Origin: Chloroflexota bacterium
GTDB lineage: Bacteria; Chloroflexota; UBA11872; VXOZ01
Length of the DNA stretch: 64,000 nt
Assembly: GCA_958295775.1 (NCBI GenBank)
Contig: CATQHC010000009.1
Location: forward strand, 744,001-808,000
Direction: 5' to 3'
Shown piece after piece: positions 1-8,509 of this stretch. Under the pieces are notes generated by a model. That model was not told the DNA's origin and searched no databases. It was given only the letters and a program-made list of their open reading frames with translations. A program made the translations under genes and the position numbers. Position 1 is the stretch's first letter, and each line of letters begins with the position of its first letter.

Positions 1-135
1 GGCCAACACATAGTGGTCGGTGAGGCGGGCGATGGTCGCCAAGAACTGCCGTGCCCGCGAACCGGGGTCCGCGCCGACGCCCAGCACGGCAATGCGAAGT
101 TTACCCTCTTTGCCCGAAGGTGCGCGCACTGTCAT
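1..135 (-). CDS. Partial N-terminus, probable Gfo/Idh/MocA-family oxidoreductase
   Basis: Only the first 45 codons lie in the window. The peptide starts M-T-V-R-A-P and soon gives R-I-A-V-L-G-V-G-A-D, a beta strand followed by a glycine-rich turn as in NAD(P)-binding Rossmann proteins, then a helix-like stretch. This fits the start of a Gfo/Idh/MocA dehydrogenase but is too short to be sure. The ATG overlaps the TGA stop of the upstream gene (ATGA at 132-135), so the two genes are probably translationally coupled. Confidence 0.5.
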   Translation of the reverse strand, partial: MTVRAPSGKEGKLRIAVLGVGADPGSRARQFLATIARLTDHYVLA

Positions 136-1064
136 TCGCCGCCCGTCTCAGCCAGAAATGCCGCGTAGTGCTCCAAGGGTTGCGAGAACGTCTCGTCAAG
201 CTCGGTGACCACCAGCCGCGCCCGCGCTGTGCGTTCAACACCCGGTTCCAGCGTGCCGCCGAAGAGCGACAGATAGAGCGGATTGTGCTTGTGGAAGCGG
301 TCCCGCGCGTCGGGACTGTCGTAGCCGCTCGACACCGCAAAGCAATCATCAGGCCGGGACATGAGCACGGCGGCCACGCGCTGCTGGCGGTCGGCCTGGA
401 AGCACACCGGCAGCTTGTACCGTCGCATCGGCGAGAAGCGGGCAATATCCCGCCAACGGCCGTCCACGCTGATGCCCACGGCGTCTTCATCGCGCGGATA
501 GGCCAGCACGCCGCCGCGAAAGACCGGGTTCACGTTTACGGGCGCAAGCTCCGGTTCATCGGCATAGAGGCCCGGCTCATCCTCAAGCTCGAATCTATCG
601 CGGGCCAAGTAGACGTGGGGTACGTGCACGGGATCGAAGTAGCACGCCAGCAAGGCCTCGAAATCATGGGCGATTGCGTTAGGCGTAACAGTCACGGTCA
701 TGTCAATCGTGGCCGGTTCCACGATCTCGTAGCGAATGGCCATCTCAGGATGCGTCGGCGCTTGCAGTGCCCAGCGCAGCGTCACGCTGCTTGCGTCCGC
801 TTCCACGTGGCGCTCGCCCTGGCGCGGATTGCCGAGGTCGCTATCCATGCCGGTCGCGGCCCCGCCCGCCGGATCGCGGTGCATGAAGCGGTACAGGTTC
901 AGTATGGCGTACAACGGGTGCACGAATTCAATGCCGGTGGCCTTATGCACTAAGTGCGTCAGGCCGTGATGCGGGAATTCATTGCCGGGGCGCAGAACGC
1001 CCTGAATCTCGTCCGTCTCGAAGGCATAGACTTTTTCTTCTGCGCGGTAGTCCAGAGTGGCCAT
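132..1064 (-). CDS. Hypothetical protein, possible mutarotase-like beta-sandwich
   Basis: This 310-residue protein has no signal peptide and no membrane segment. It is rich in beta-strand-like stretches with scattered His, Glu and Asp, and begins with a segment (Y-A-F-E-T-D-E-I-Q-G-V-L-R-P) recalling aldose-1-epimerase-like proteins; that resemblance is weak and I do not assign an activity. The start is an ATG with an AAAGGA-type ribosome site about 10 bases upstream. It overlaps the next gene by an ATGA and so is probably in an operon with the oxidoreductase fragment. The setting (solute-binding protein, glycosidase, dehydrogenase) suggests a role in carbohydrate use. Confidence 0.6.
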   Translation of the reverse strand: MATLDYRAEEKVYAFETDEIQGVLRPGNEFPHHGLTHLVHKATGIEFVHPLYAILNLYRFMHRDPAGGAATGMDSDLGNPRQGERHVEADASSVTLRWALQAPTHPEMAIRYEIVEPATIDMTVTVTPNAIAHDFEALLACYFDPVHVPHVYLARDRFELEDEPGLYADEPELAPVNVNPVFRGGVLAYPRDEDAVGISVDGRWRDIARFSPMRRYKLPVCFQADRQQRVAAVLMSRPDDCFAVSSGYDSPDARDRFHKHNPLYLSLFGGTLEPGVERTARARLVVTELDETFSQPLEHYAAFLAETGGE

Positions 1065-1287
1065 CTGCCAGTTTTCCTTTCGCGGTCAGGCATGCCGGCG
1101 AGCGCGCTCGTCTGGCAGCACGCTGCGGTTCAACAGTAGCACATCCCTGTGGCGCCACTCCCAAGCCGCAACCTGGGCGTGCCACAAGGTAAGGGCAAGA
1201 AATCCTCCAACTCAAGCGCTCACTTGAGGGACGTTCCAAACTTACACAAGCTGTCTTTCAGTCAAGATTGGCGCCCCAAGTGTCGTC

Positions 1288-1320
1288 CCGGAGCTACGGG
1301 GTACTCTCCCGTAGCTCCGG
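1288..1320 (-). terminator. Perfect 13-bp stem-loop after the solute-binding gene
   Basis: Positions 1288-1300 and 1308-1320 are perfectly complementary (CCGGAGCTACGGG and its complement) with a 7-base loop. It lies about 80 bases past the stop of the minus-strand solute-binding gene, inside the 1065-1399 intergenic stretch, where I see nothing else. No run of T follows on the minus strand, so it may be an RNA-processing or attenuating hairpin rather than a classical intrinsic terminator. Confidence 0.45.
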
Positions 1321-1399
1321 AAACTCGCCCCAGAGTAGTGGTGTACGGGATGAACCTTGGGGAAGAGTTCTGCGCTGCCGGTCTATGACGTTGCGGTTT

Positions 1400-2827
1400 C
1401 TACGAAGTAGCGGCGTCGAAGAGCGCATTCGTCTCCGCCGCCATGTTTTTCAGGCCTTCCTCCACGCCAACGGTTCCGGCAAAGATCTCAGGCGCCCAAA
1501 CGCCCATGGGACCAAGCATCTCGCCCCACGAGACGACGTCGTGCGTGGGCAAGTTGGTAGTCCACTGGAACATCTCGAACGCGGCTATCCGGTTCGCGGG
1601 CCCGTCGGTGACCTCGGGATCGTAGTAGAGTTGCGCGGAGTCATCGCGCGCCGGCCGCAACACGTCTGCCCTAGCCAGGATGTCCTGGGAATCCTTGGTC
1701 ATCATATTGGCGAAAACGCCCCACGCCTGGTCGGGGGACTTGGAGTTGGTGTTCATACACCAGCCGACAATGTTGGTGGTGCCGCCCGGGTTGCCGGTGT
1801 TGGGCGAAGCAGCCACGTAGCCGTAGTCCCAGGTGAAACCGGAGCCGGGCCACGCCTCGTTCAGGAACTTGACGTTATTTGATGCCGCCGTCCAAAGGAC
1901 GACTTGGCCGCTGCCAAAGAGGGCAAAACGACCGCCGCGGCCCGCCATGCCTTGGCTCAGGTCAGCAATCTGGTCGCGGGACGGCGAAACGCGATGCTTG
2001 AGCGCCAAGTCTACGCAGAAGTGCCACGCCTCCGCCGATTCCGGGCTGTCGATGACGCAGCGCAAATCGTCGCTCAAGAAGTCGCCGCCGTTGGCGCGCA
2101 CGTAGTTCAGCCAGCCTTGTTCGAGGGCATCGGCCGCGAACATGCCGTAGCGCGTGACATTGTCGCCCTCACTCTCCGTGAGCTTGATGGCGTACTCCTG
2201 CAGCAAGTCCCAATTCCAGTCCGTGCCCAGCTCGGACGGCACCGCGAAGCCGCCTTCGTTTACGGCGTCCTCGTTGAAGAGCGTGATGATGCTCGTCATC
2301 ATGCCTGGCACGCCGTACATCTTCTCACCCTTGTAGGTGTAGAAGTCGATGCCGGTCTTCCAGGCGTTGGCGGCAAAATCCTGGGCGATGGGGTCGGCCT
2401 TGAATTGCGCGGTAATGTCGGCAGGAATCTCCTTGTTGGACCACGCGAAGTAGTTCACGCTGTTCATCAAGTAGATGTCCGGGCCCGTGCCACCAACAAA
2501 GGCCGCCTGCAAATTGTCCCAGTAACCGGAAACCGCTTCCGCAGTCACGCTGACGTTGGGATTGGCTTCCGAGTAATTCGCGCCCATCTGCTCCACGGAT
2601 GCCACCGGATCAGGCCACCAGACCCAGATTTTGATGTCGGCGGCCTCGGCCTGCGGTTCCGCGGCAGGCTTTGCTTCTTCTTGCTCTGCGGGCGCATCCT
2701 CGGCCGGCATGGCCGTGCCCGCTTGTCCGCAGGCGACAAGCAAGATTGCGCTTAGTGCGGCGCCGCCACCGGCCATGAACTGGCGGCGTGTCGGTTGAAG
2801 TCGAACGAAACGATCATTTGTAGCCAC
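1400..2827 (-). CDS. ABC transporter solute-binding lipoprotein, family 1
   Basis: A 475-residue extracellular substrate-binding protein, probably for a sugar or sugar derivative. The N-terminus carries a twin-arginine signal (R-R-Q-F, residues 14-17) and a lipobox ending L-V-A-C near residue 33, so the mature protein should be a lipid-anchored Tat substrate. The body has the family pattern (I-W-V-W-W-P-D-P start, G-T-G-P-D-I-Y-L hinge region, Trp-rich C-terminal lobe). The frame is open to 2905, but a GTG at 2827 preceded by AGGAGAG is the better start. No permease or ATPase genes lie beside it, so it must pair with subunits encoded elsewhere. Confidence 0.85.
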   Translation of the reverse strand: MATNDRFVRLQPTRRQFMAGGGAALSAILLVACGQAGTAMPAEDAPAEQEEAKPAAEPQAEAADIKIWVWWPDPVASVEQMGANYSEANPNVSVTAEAVSGYWDNLQAAFVGGTGPDIYLMNSVNYFAWSNKEIPADITAQFKADPIAQDFAANAWKTGIDFYTYKGEKMYGVPGMMTSIITLFNEDAVNEGGFAVPSELGTDWNWDLLQEYAIKLTESEGDNVTRYGMFAADALEQGWLNYVRANGGDFLSDDLRCVIDSPESAEAWHFCVDLALKHRVSPSRDQIADLSQGMAGRGGRFALFGSGQVVLWTAASNNVKFLNEAWPGSGFTWDYGYVAASPNTGNPGGTTNIVGWCMNTNSKSPDQAWGVFANMMTKDSQDILARADVLRPARDDSAQLYYDPEVTDGPANRIAAFEMFQWTTNLPTHDVVSWGEMLGPMGVWAPEIFAGTVGVEEGLKNMAAETNALFDAATS

Positions 2828-3064
2828 GATACAGCTCTCTCCTCTTGCTTTAAGAGTCATCTCTGCACGGGGTATTTGCGCGTTCGCGACACCACGGTAC
2901 CGCACCGGATGCCTGTCCTCGGTGCCCGGCCTCCTTTCCTACACTGAATAACGCCAGCCTTGTGGAAGCAACCCTGCCTTCTCGGCGTCACCCCATCAAG
3001 GCGCGAGCTTGCAGGTTTCGCGTTAGAATCCCGCAAGGTGTTGCCAAACCAACAGACTACGGTA

Positions 3065-3093
3065 ATAGTATTGCCCAACTCTGCGATTGTCAA
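3065..3093 (-). promoter_or_regulatory. Sigma-70-like promoter for the solute-binding gene
   Basis: On the minus strand TTGACA (3093-3088) is followed after exactly 17 bases by TACTAT (3070-3065), five of six matches to the -10 consensus. It faces the solute-binding gene starting at 2827 and would give a leader of roughly 230 bases. The rest of the 2828-3294 intergenic region shows no other feature I can support. Confidence 0.55.
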
Positions 3094-3294
3094 CCGCTTC
3101 ACTCGCGATTGACAGAATTCTTCGCTGCTTAAGGGACGCTAGTGATGCCGTGCGGAAGGAAGTGGCTACGCCAGAATCTAACTCAGGGCATAGTGGAACG
3201 ACCCTGTTTCGCGCTCACGGCAAATGACGGCAGAGGCTTTCAAGCCAATGGGCAAGAAGCTCTGTATAACGGAGGTACGTCAGAAAACGCGGGA

Positions 3295-4350
3295 CTACGT
3301 GCGCGGCCAGCGCGCCGACAGCGGCGGCATGGCGGGGAACGGCGCGTGCGGCGCGGTCTGGTACCAATACGCAACGGACGCTATGTCGTCGGTGAGCGGC
3401 TCGAACTTGCGGTTCAGCCACCAACCGAGGGCTTGCACGGTAACTTTCAGGTCCTGCTTGAACCGGATCGGGTCCATGATATGCCAGCGGTACATGCCGT
3501 GCAGCGGCACTTCCACCGGCTCCTGGCGATAGAGCGGATAGCCGAGGAAGGGCGTTGAGAACGTCCGGTCGCCGAAATTCCACGCCCCGCCGAAGTAGTC
3601 CTCCGTGCCCGTGCCGCAGATCGTGGGATGGTCGGTGTCGCCGTCCATGTAGAACTTGACCTCGCCCTCGCCCCACCAGCCGTTGGAGAATTGCGACCAC
3701 GCAATGAAGGTGCCAACGTACTGCCCCTGTCCGCTGACCCCATCCAGGAGGACATGCTCGGGATACTCACGGGTGGTCATGGACCGCCGCCATTGCGCAT
3801 GGAAGTATGCCGCATTGTCCGGCACCGGCGCCAGCGCGTAGGTGATTTGATAGTAAAAACCCGGAATTTCCTCCCAGTAGTCGTTCTCGATAGTAATACG
3901 CGCGCTGCGGCGGAAAGGCATCGGCCAGTAGGAGTTAAAGCCGCCGGTAGGGTTCACCGTAATCGGCAGGGAGTTTACGTCGTAGCGCAGAGCGTGACCG
4001 TTACAGAAGAAATCACCCAGCGGCACCTCGACGGAGGGGGTCTCTTCACCGTCCCAGTAGCAGCGCAAGACCGTGCTGCGGTACGCTTGCGGCCGCACCG
4101 TGAGCCAGATGTGCTGGATCGTCCCCGGTCCCTCTATCTCTGCCAACGTGGTGGTCGATTGCGGCGGCAGCTCAATCTTGGGCCGCACTTTCCAGCCGGG
4201 TCCCAGCAGCGAGGCCGCGCTGTTTTCATTGGGTTCGGCTTTCGCGCCGCCGCCCCGTTCACCATTCGGATTTTCCGCAGAAATCGAACGTGTCTCGGCA
4301 TCCGAGAGCAGCGCAATGCTGTGTAGGCCCATCTGCAGTCCGTCGAACAT
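3295..4350 (-). CDS. DUF2961 / glycoside hydrolase family 172 protein
   Basis: A 351-residue protein matching the DUF2961 (GH172) pattern: an early G-P-G-T-I-Q-H-I-W-L-T strand, then V-P-L-G-D-F-F and, later, G-T-G-T-E-D-Y-F-G-G-A-W, the hallmark acidic segment. GH172 enzymes include difructose-anhydride and arabinan-type fructo/arabinofuranosidases. No signal peptide is evident, so it may act in the cytoplasm. The start is an ATG preceded by GGGAG. It lies between a solute-binding lipoprotein and a ceramidase-like gene on the same strand, consistent with processing of imported glycans or glycoconjugates; the substrate cannot be read from sequence. Confidence 0.85.
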   Translation of the reverse strand: MFDGLQMGLHSIALLSDAETRSISAENPNGERGGGAKAEPNENSAASLLGPGWKVRPKIELPPQSTTTLAEIEGPGTIQHIWLTVRPQAYRSTVLRCYWDGEETPSVEVPLGDFFCNGHALRYDVNSLPITVNPTGGFNSYWPMPFRRSARITIENDYWEEIPGFYYQITYALAPVPDNAAYFHAQWRRSMTTREYPEHVLLDGVSGQGQYVGTFIAWSQFSNGWWGEGEVKFYMDGDTDHPTICGTGTEDYFGGAWNFGDRTFSTPFLGYPLYRQEPVEVPLHGMYRWHIMDPIRFKQDLKVTVQALGWWLNRKFEPLTDDIASVAYWYQTAPHAPFPAMPPLSARWPRT

Positions 4351-4433
4351 GATTTGTGGTCTCCCTCTATGCGCAGGCCGTTTATTGAGACTGTGTGCCC
4401 ATCAAGGCATTGACAGAAGAATTGCAAGTTAAT

Positions 4434-4505
4434 CCGTCGTTCCCGCGTACGCGAAAATCCATCCTATCAACGCCGAGGGACTCCCGCTTTCGCAGGAGTG
4501 ACGAG
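4434..4505. repeat. Two degenerate copies of the CCCGCG...CGCGGG dispersed palindrome
   Basis: Two imperfect copies lie back to back: 4434-4463 reads like the CGTTCCCGCG-N-CGCG-AAATCCAT form and 4478-4505 like the inverse form ending in GGAGTGACGAG. Better copies of the same family are at 37407, 39111, 46022, 48115 and 61361. The surrounding 4351-4632 stretch has no gene. Confidence 0.6.
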
Positions 4506-4632
4506 ATGAGCGCCGCAAGTTCTCGATTATCATGAGCGCCACAGGTTCTCGACTGTCGCAACTTTGGTCCTACTCACACAACTAGCGATTTGCTCGATGG
4601 AGGTCCTTAGGCGACGGTTGCCAAGACTCCTA

Positions 4633-5976
4633 TCAGTCTGTCAGCGACTCTAGCAATGATAGCGCCGTGCTTTCCATAGCTTGCGCGGTGCCGGGGCCGC
4701 CGATGGCCGAACGTGAGGGCCACGTTTCGTACGCGCCCAGCGCAAGCTGCTCGTCGGTCGCAACATACCCAAGATAATCGTTCGCAAGGCTCATGACGAA
4801 CTGCGGCGCGAAAGGAGAGCCTGCTTTCACGGCGAGGCCGATTTCCACGAAGATTTCGCCCGGCAACGCGGCGAAGCCGGCGGGGCCGACCCGCAGCGCC
4901 TGAATGGTCGAGGTGAGAATCTGCGGCATGGTGTACAGCACCTTGATTTCACGGGCATACGCAGGCGCCCAGCCCGGATAGATCGGCTGGCCGGTGACTG
5001 CCGAGAACGGTCCTGCGGTATAGGCGTAGTCGCCGCTCAGCACCCTATCCGCGATTGCCACGTCTTCAGCGGTGGTCTGCTTGCGCGGGAACGTGAACTC
5101 CCCAACCGCAGCGCCCAGGCTCACGTGGTCGTGCATTTCCGCCAATTGAATTTCCGTAAGCACGTGGCCTGCAAGTACGTTTGCCATGCGCTTTGCCTGG
5201 GCATGGCCCCGGTGTGGCCAAGGTTTGGTGACATTTACGTTATTGATATTGCCGGAAGCGCCGTTGAACAACAGTCCCACCGCTTGCGGTCCAAGCAGGC
5301 GCTGGATCGCGCGGAAGAAGTGTCCAAAATAGTCGGCGGAGATCTCCGCACCCGTATCCGTGCCCACATAGTGCAGGGCGTAGTTTGCCAGCACCGCGAG
5401 CGGCTCACCAGCGCTGCTCTCGACGTAGCAGAGCGTAAACTCAGGATCGGTCGTCCCAGCAGGACGTAAGACGTCCGGATTGCCGACACCGGGGTTGAAG
5501 TGAACCTGGCCGTTACGCATGTGATAGCGGCGGTTGAAGACGATGCGCGGTTCTTGGACGCTGGCGAACCCGATACGGGCGGGCTGCAACCGCCGCACGG
5601 CGATTTCAACCGCATCGGCAATCTTGCGCGTCGCCCACGCGGTGTACTCTTTCTGCTCCTCCATGAACCCGACGGTCACCGTGGCTGGCGCGGAGTGAGT
5701 ATGCGTCGACGCAATCAGCACGTGGTCCGGCGGGATGCTGCAACGCTCGGCGATGCGCTCTTTCACCGCAGCCATCATGTGGCGCGGCATCATAGTAAAG
5801 TCGCAGAGCACGAACGCGATTTGGCGCGCGCCGTCGTCCAGCACCAGCGCCTTGACCAGGAGTTCGTCATGGACGGCATCGGCACGGTGCACGTCGCGAA
5901 ACGCGCCGCGCATGGCAATGCCCAGCCAGGGCGTAATATTGGCCGTAGCCGCACCTGCACGCAGTTGCTCGCTCAT
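4633..5976 (-). CDS. Neutral/alkaline non-lysosomal ceramidase N-terminal-like protein
   Basis: A 447-residue protein with the neutral ceramidase N-terminal pattern: T-P-W-L-G-I near the start, A-F-V-L-C-D-F, then S-T-H-T-H-S-A-P at about residues 90-97, where the histidines are zinc-ligand candidates, and F-N-G-A-S-G-N-I-N around residue 240. Classical ceramidases have an extra C-terminal domain and a signal peptide; this protein lacks both, as is common for bacterial members of unknown substrate. The start has a GGAGAAG ribosome site. It is on the same strand as the GH172 gene but 280 bases away, so co-transcription is uncertain. Confidence 0.8.
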   Translation of the reverse strand: MSEQLRAGAATANITPWLGIAMRGAFRDVHRADAVHDELLVKALVLDDGARQIAFVLCDFTMMPRHMMAAVKERIAERCSIPPDHVLIASTHTHSAPATVTVGFMEEQKEYTAWATRKIADAVEIAVRRLQPARIGFASVQEPRIVFNRRYHMRNGQVHFNPGVGNPDVLRPAGTTDPEFTLCYVESSAGEPLAVLANYALHYVGTDTGAEISADYFGHFFRAIQRLLGPQAVGLLFNGASGNINNVNVTKPWPHRGHAQAKRMANVLAGHVLTEIQLAEMHDHVSLGAAVGEFTFPRKQTTAEDVAIADRVLSGDYAYTAGPFSAVTGQPIYPGWAPAYAREIKVLYTMPQILTSTIQALRVGPAGFAALPGEIFVEIGLAVKAGSPFAPQFVMSLANDYLGYVATDEQLALGAYETWPSRSAIGGPGTAQAMESTALSLLESLTD

Positions 5977-6044
5977 TTCAGCTCTTCTCCACCAGCGCTA
6001 CCCGATTACATTGTGATGTTCCCAACGAGGCGACTCTTGACTTT

Positions 6045-6072
6045 GTAGCGCGGGGGTTTGTCCCCCCGCTCT
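6045..6072 (-). repeat. Dispersed palindrome, family A
   Basis: The sequence runs GTAGCGCGGGGG then TTTGT then CCCCCCGC, the reverse of the copies at 40496, 40711, 49232, 52925 and 61503. The stem is G/C only with a short loop. It lies 106 bases before a family B palindrome in the gene-free stretch 5977-6577 ahead of trxB. Confidence 0.8.
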
Positions 6073-6150
6073 TGAGAATCAGCAAAACTCAAACCCAAAC
6101 GCCCATCATAATGCCGGCGACAGTCTCAACGTCTCTCCCTTTGCCGCTAG

Positions 6151-6173
6151 AGCGCAGGTTGCAAACCTGCGCT
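6151..6173. repeat. Dispersed palindrome, family B
   Basis: AGCGCAGGTT-GCA-AACCTGCGCT forms a perfect hairpin. Related copies are at 13598, 40578, 40796 and 59251. Confidence 0.8.
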
Positions 6174-6494
6174 ACGAGAGCAAGAGAAGGTTTGAACACC
6201 ACTCACCGGGCCGCGGCGGTCGACGGGACGCCATGAAATTACGCCCTCAAATGGGCTTCATTCGCTCGCCGCTCACGGCAAGGAATAGGATACCATGAAC
6301 GCCGTTTGCCACGGCCGGACACGGAATAAATGGTCTATCCACCGTTCCGTGTATAGCGGCAGGTTGGTGGGTTTGGTACTCTGAAAGAGTAGGGTTCCGC
6401 ACGGCGGTGTGCCCTGCAATTCACAGGTGAATATCGTCAAGAACGCAAAGAAGCGCGGCCTGCGCGACGAGTACGCGTCATACACGACGATTAC

Positions 6495-6534
6495 GCATCA
6501 CTCGCGATGCGTTCGCATCACTCGCAACGCGTTC
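6495..6534 (+). repeat. 20-bp tandem duplication upstream of trxB
   Basis: Two adjacent 20-base copies, GCATCACTCGC-G/A-A-T/C-GCGTTC, differ at two positions. Each contains a GCAT/ATGC-type inverted pair. They end about 40 bases before the trxB start, so they could be an operator or simply slippage. Apart from the family A and B palindromes, the rest of 5977-6577 shows nothing else I can support. Confidence 0.6.
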
Positions 6535-6577
6535 GCGACACGGGCCGGATGTACGACTGAAAGGAATGACGACACGC

Positions 6578-7552
6578 ATGGCAGTTTCATATCACGATGT
6601 CATCGTAATCGGCGCCGGCCCGGCCGGACTGTGCGCTGGGCTCTATACGGCGCGGGCGATGCTCGACACCGTAATCCTCGAAAAGATGGCGCCCGGCGGC
6701 CAGCTCATCAATACTTCGCTGATCGAAGACTACCCCGGCTTTGAGTCCATAGACGCCGCCGACCTCATTGAAAAAATGGTGTCCCACACCCAGGCCTTTG
6801 GCGCGCAAATCCTCACTGCGGAGGTCGAGGAAGTGACCTCAGACGGCTGGCAGAAGGTTGTGCGCACGACCGACGGCGACGAATACCGCGCCGGCGCGGT
6901 CATCATCTCGTCCGGCGGCTCGCCGACTCCGTTGAACATTCCCGGCGAATTCGAGTTTGCCGGTCGGGGCGTTTCGTACTGCGCCGTGTGCGACGGAGCG
7001 TTCTTCCGCGACCGTGTCATTACCGTAGTTGGCGGCGGCGACTCGGCAGTGGAGGAAGGGCTCTTTCTCACCCGCTTTGCCAGTAAACTCTACCTGGTGC
7101 ACCGGCGCGACAAACTGCGCGCCCAGCAGATCATCCAAGACCGCTTCATGGCTGCGCCAAATACCGAGATCATCTGGGACACGGTGGCTGACGAGATTGT
7201 GGGCGAGGACGGCGGCGTCACCGGCATGCGCCTGCGGAACGTGAAGACAGGCGAAGAGTGGGTACATGAGACCGACGGCGTCTTCATCTTCATCGGGTTT
7301 GATCCTAACACCGAGTTCATCAAGGAAGCTGTGGAGCGCGACGAGAACGGCTACCTGATTGCCGGCTTGCACATGGAGACCGGCGTGCCGGGCCTCTTCA
7401 TCGCCGGGGACGTGCGCACCCAATTGACAAAGCAGATCACTACCGCCGTGGGCGATGCGACCACGGCTGCCGTGGCCGCGACGCACTATCTGGAAGACCT
7501 CTACGCCACCGTGGAACGCCCGCAGACGGCAGCGACGGAAGTCACTGCGTAG
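6578..7552 (+). CDS. trxB: Thioredoxin reductase
   Basis: NADPH-dependent flavoprotein that reduces thioredoxin. It shows the N-terminal FAD site G-A-G-P-A-G, the redox-active C-A-V-C-D near residue 135, the NADPH-site G-G-G-D-S-A and the C-terminal FAD motif G-L-F-I-A-G-D-V. Length is typical. Two start codons are possible; the ATG at 6566 directly abuts the AAGGA ribosome site, so the ATG at 6578 (M-A-V-S-Y-H) is preferred. The thioredoxin-like lipoprotein at 53144 is far away, so no functional link is implied. Confidence 0.95.
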   Translation: MAVSYHDVIVIGAGPAGLCAGLYTARAMLDTVILEKMAPGGQLINTSLIEDYPGFESIDAADLIEKMVSHTQAFGAQILTAEVEEVTSDGWQKVVRTTDGDEYRAGAVIISSGGSPTPLNIPGEFEFAGRGVSYCAVCDGAFFRDRVITVVGGGDSAVEEGLFLTRFASKLYLVHRRDKLRAQQIIQDRFMAAPNTEIIWDTVADEIVGEDGGVTGMRLRNVKTGEEWVHETDGVFIFIGFDPNTEFIKEAVERDENGYLIAGLHMETGVPGLFIAGDVRTQLTKQITTAVGDATTAAVAATHYLEDLYATVERPQTAATEVTA

Positions 7553-7639
7553 GCTTTGCACTGGCTTTGGAGTCGAGGAAAGCTGCACGTCACGCGCAGC
7601 CAGGCAATTGCCGTCGGCGGCTGAAAAGCCTGGGCAAAG

Positions 7640-7668
7640 TGGCTGAGGCGTGGAGAGCGGTCTATAAT
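7640..7668 (+). promoter_or_regulatory. Possible weak promoter before clpP
   Basis: A perfect TATAAT lies at 7663-7668 in the 300-base gap between trxB and clpP. The hexamer 17 bases upstream (TGGCTG) is a poor -35 match, so this is only a candidate start for clpP-clpX transcription. Nothing else is visible in 7553-7852. Confidence 0.3.
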
Positions 7669-7852
7669 AATGGAGTAAGTTACCGTAAGTACCGTGATAC
7701 GTCCCAAGCCGTTCGGCACGTGAGTGCAGCGGACACAGGGGCGTTACCGCAAAGTGAAGGCTTAGCCCAGCATTAACAAGGCACTTTTGCGCATACCAGA
7801 CAACGCAATTCCATTTACACGCTAGAATTCTATTCGATAAGAGGAGATCAGG

Positions 7853-8470
7853 ATGCTCATTCCGTACGTCATCGAGACAACGAACCGCGGCGAACGCGGC
7901 ATGGACATTTTCTCACGGCTCCTGCGCGATCGCATCATTTTTCTGGGCACACCGGTTGACGACAACGTGGCAAACATCATCATCGCGCAGATGCTCTTGC
8001 TTTCCAGCGAGGACGGTGACGCCGACATCGGCCTTTACATCAACTCGCCCGGCGGCAGTGTGCATTCAGGCCTGGCAATCTATGATGCTATGCAGTACAT
8101 CAAGAATGACGTGGCGACCTATTGCATGGGCCTCTCGGCGAGCATTGCCGCCCTGCTTCTTGCCGGCGGCGAGTCGGGCAAGCGCTACTCTCTGCCCAAC
8201 TCACGTATGCTCATTCATCAACCGTGGACGCAGTCCTCGCGGCCTTTGCAGGCGTCCGATCTCGAGATCGAGGCGCGTGAAATCCTGCGCACCAAGAACC
8301 AGGTGAACTCGATTATTGCGCAGCACACGGGGCAGGACATTGCCAAGGTCGAACGCGACAGCGAGCGTGACTACTGGATGGATGCCACCGAGGCCAAGGA
8401 GTACGGGCTTATCGATGATGTCTTGCCGTCCACTGTAAAGACACCGCAAACGGATGGGGTGCAGGTCTAG
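7853..8470 (+). CDS. clpP: ATP-dependent Clp protease proteolytic subunit
   Basis: A 205-residue serine peptidase that forms the barrel degraded proteins enter via ClpX or ClpC. The catalytic triad is visible: Ser in G-L-S-A-S-I-A-A, His in M-L-I-H-Q-P and Asp in S-E-R-D-Y-W-M. The oxyanion segment N-S-P-G-G-S-V is intact. A strong GAGGAG ribosome site lies 6-7 bases before the ATG. It is followed 40 bases later by clpX, the usual operon; no trigger factor gene precedes it. Confidence 0.96.
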   Translation: MLIPYVIETTNRGERGMDIFSRLLRDRIIFLGTPVDDNVANIIIAQMLLLSSEDGDADIGLYINSPGGSVHSGLAIYDAMQYIKNDVATYCMGLSASIAALLLAGGESGKRYSLPNSRMLIHQPWTQSSRPLQASDLEIEAREILRTKNQVNSIIAQHTGQDIAKVERDSERDYWMDATEAKEYGLIDDVLPSTVKTPQTDGVQV

Positions 8471-8509
8471 CAGGCCAACCCCAACGTCATACCACCAAGG
8501 AGCTTAGCA

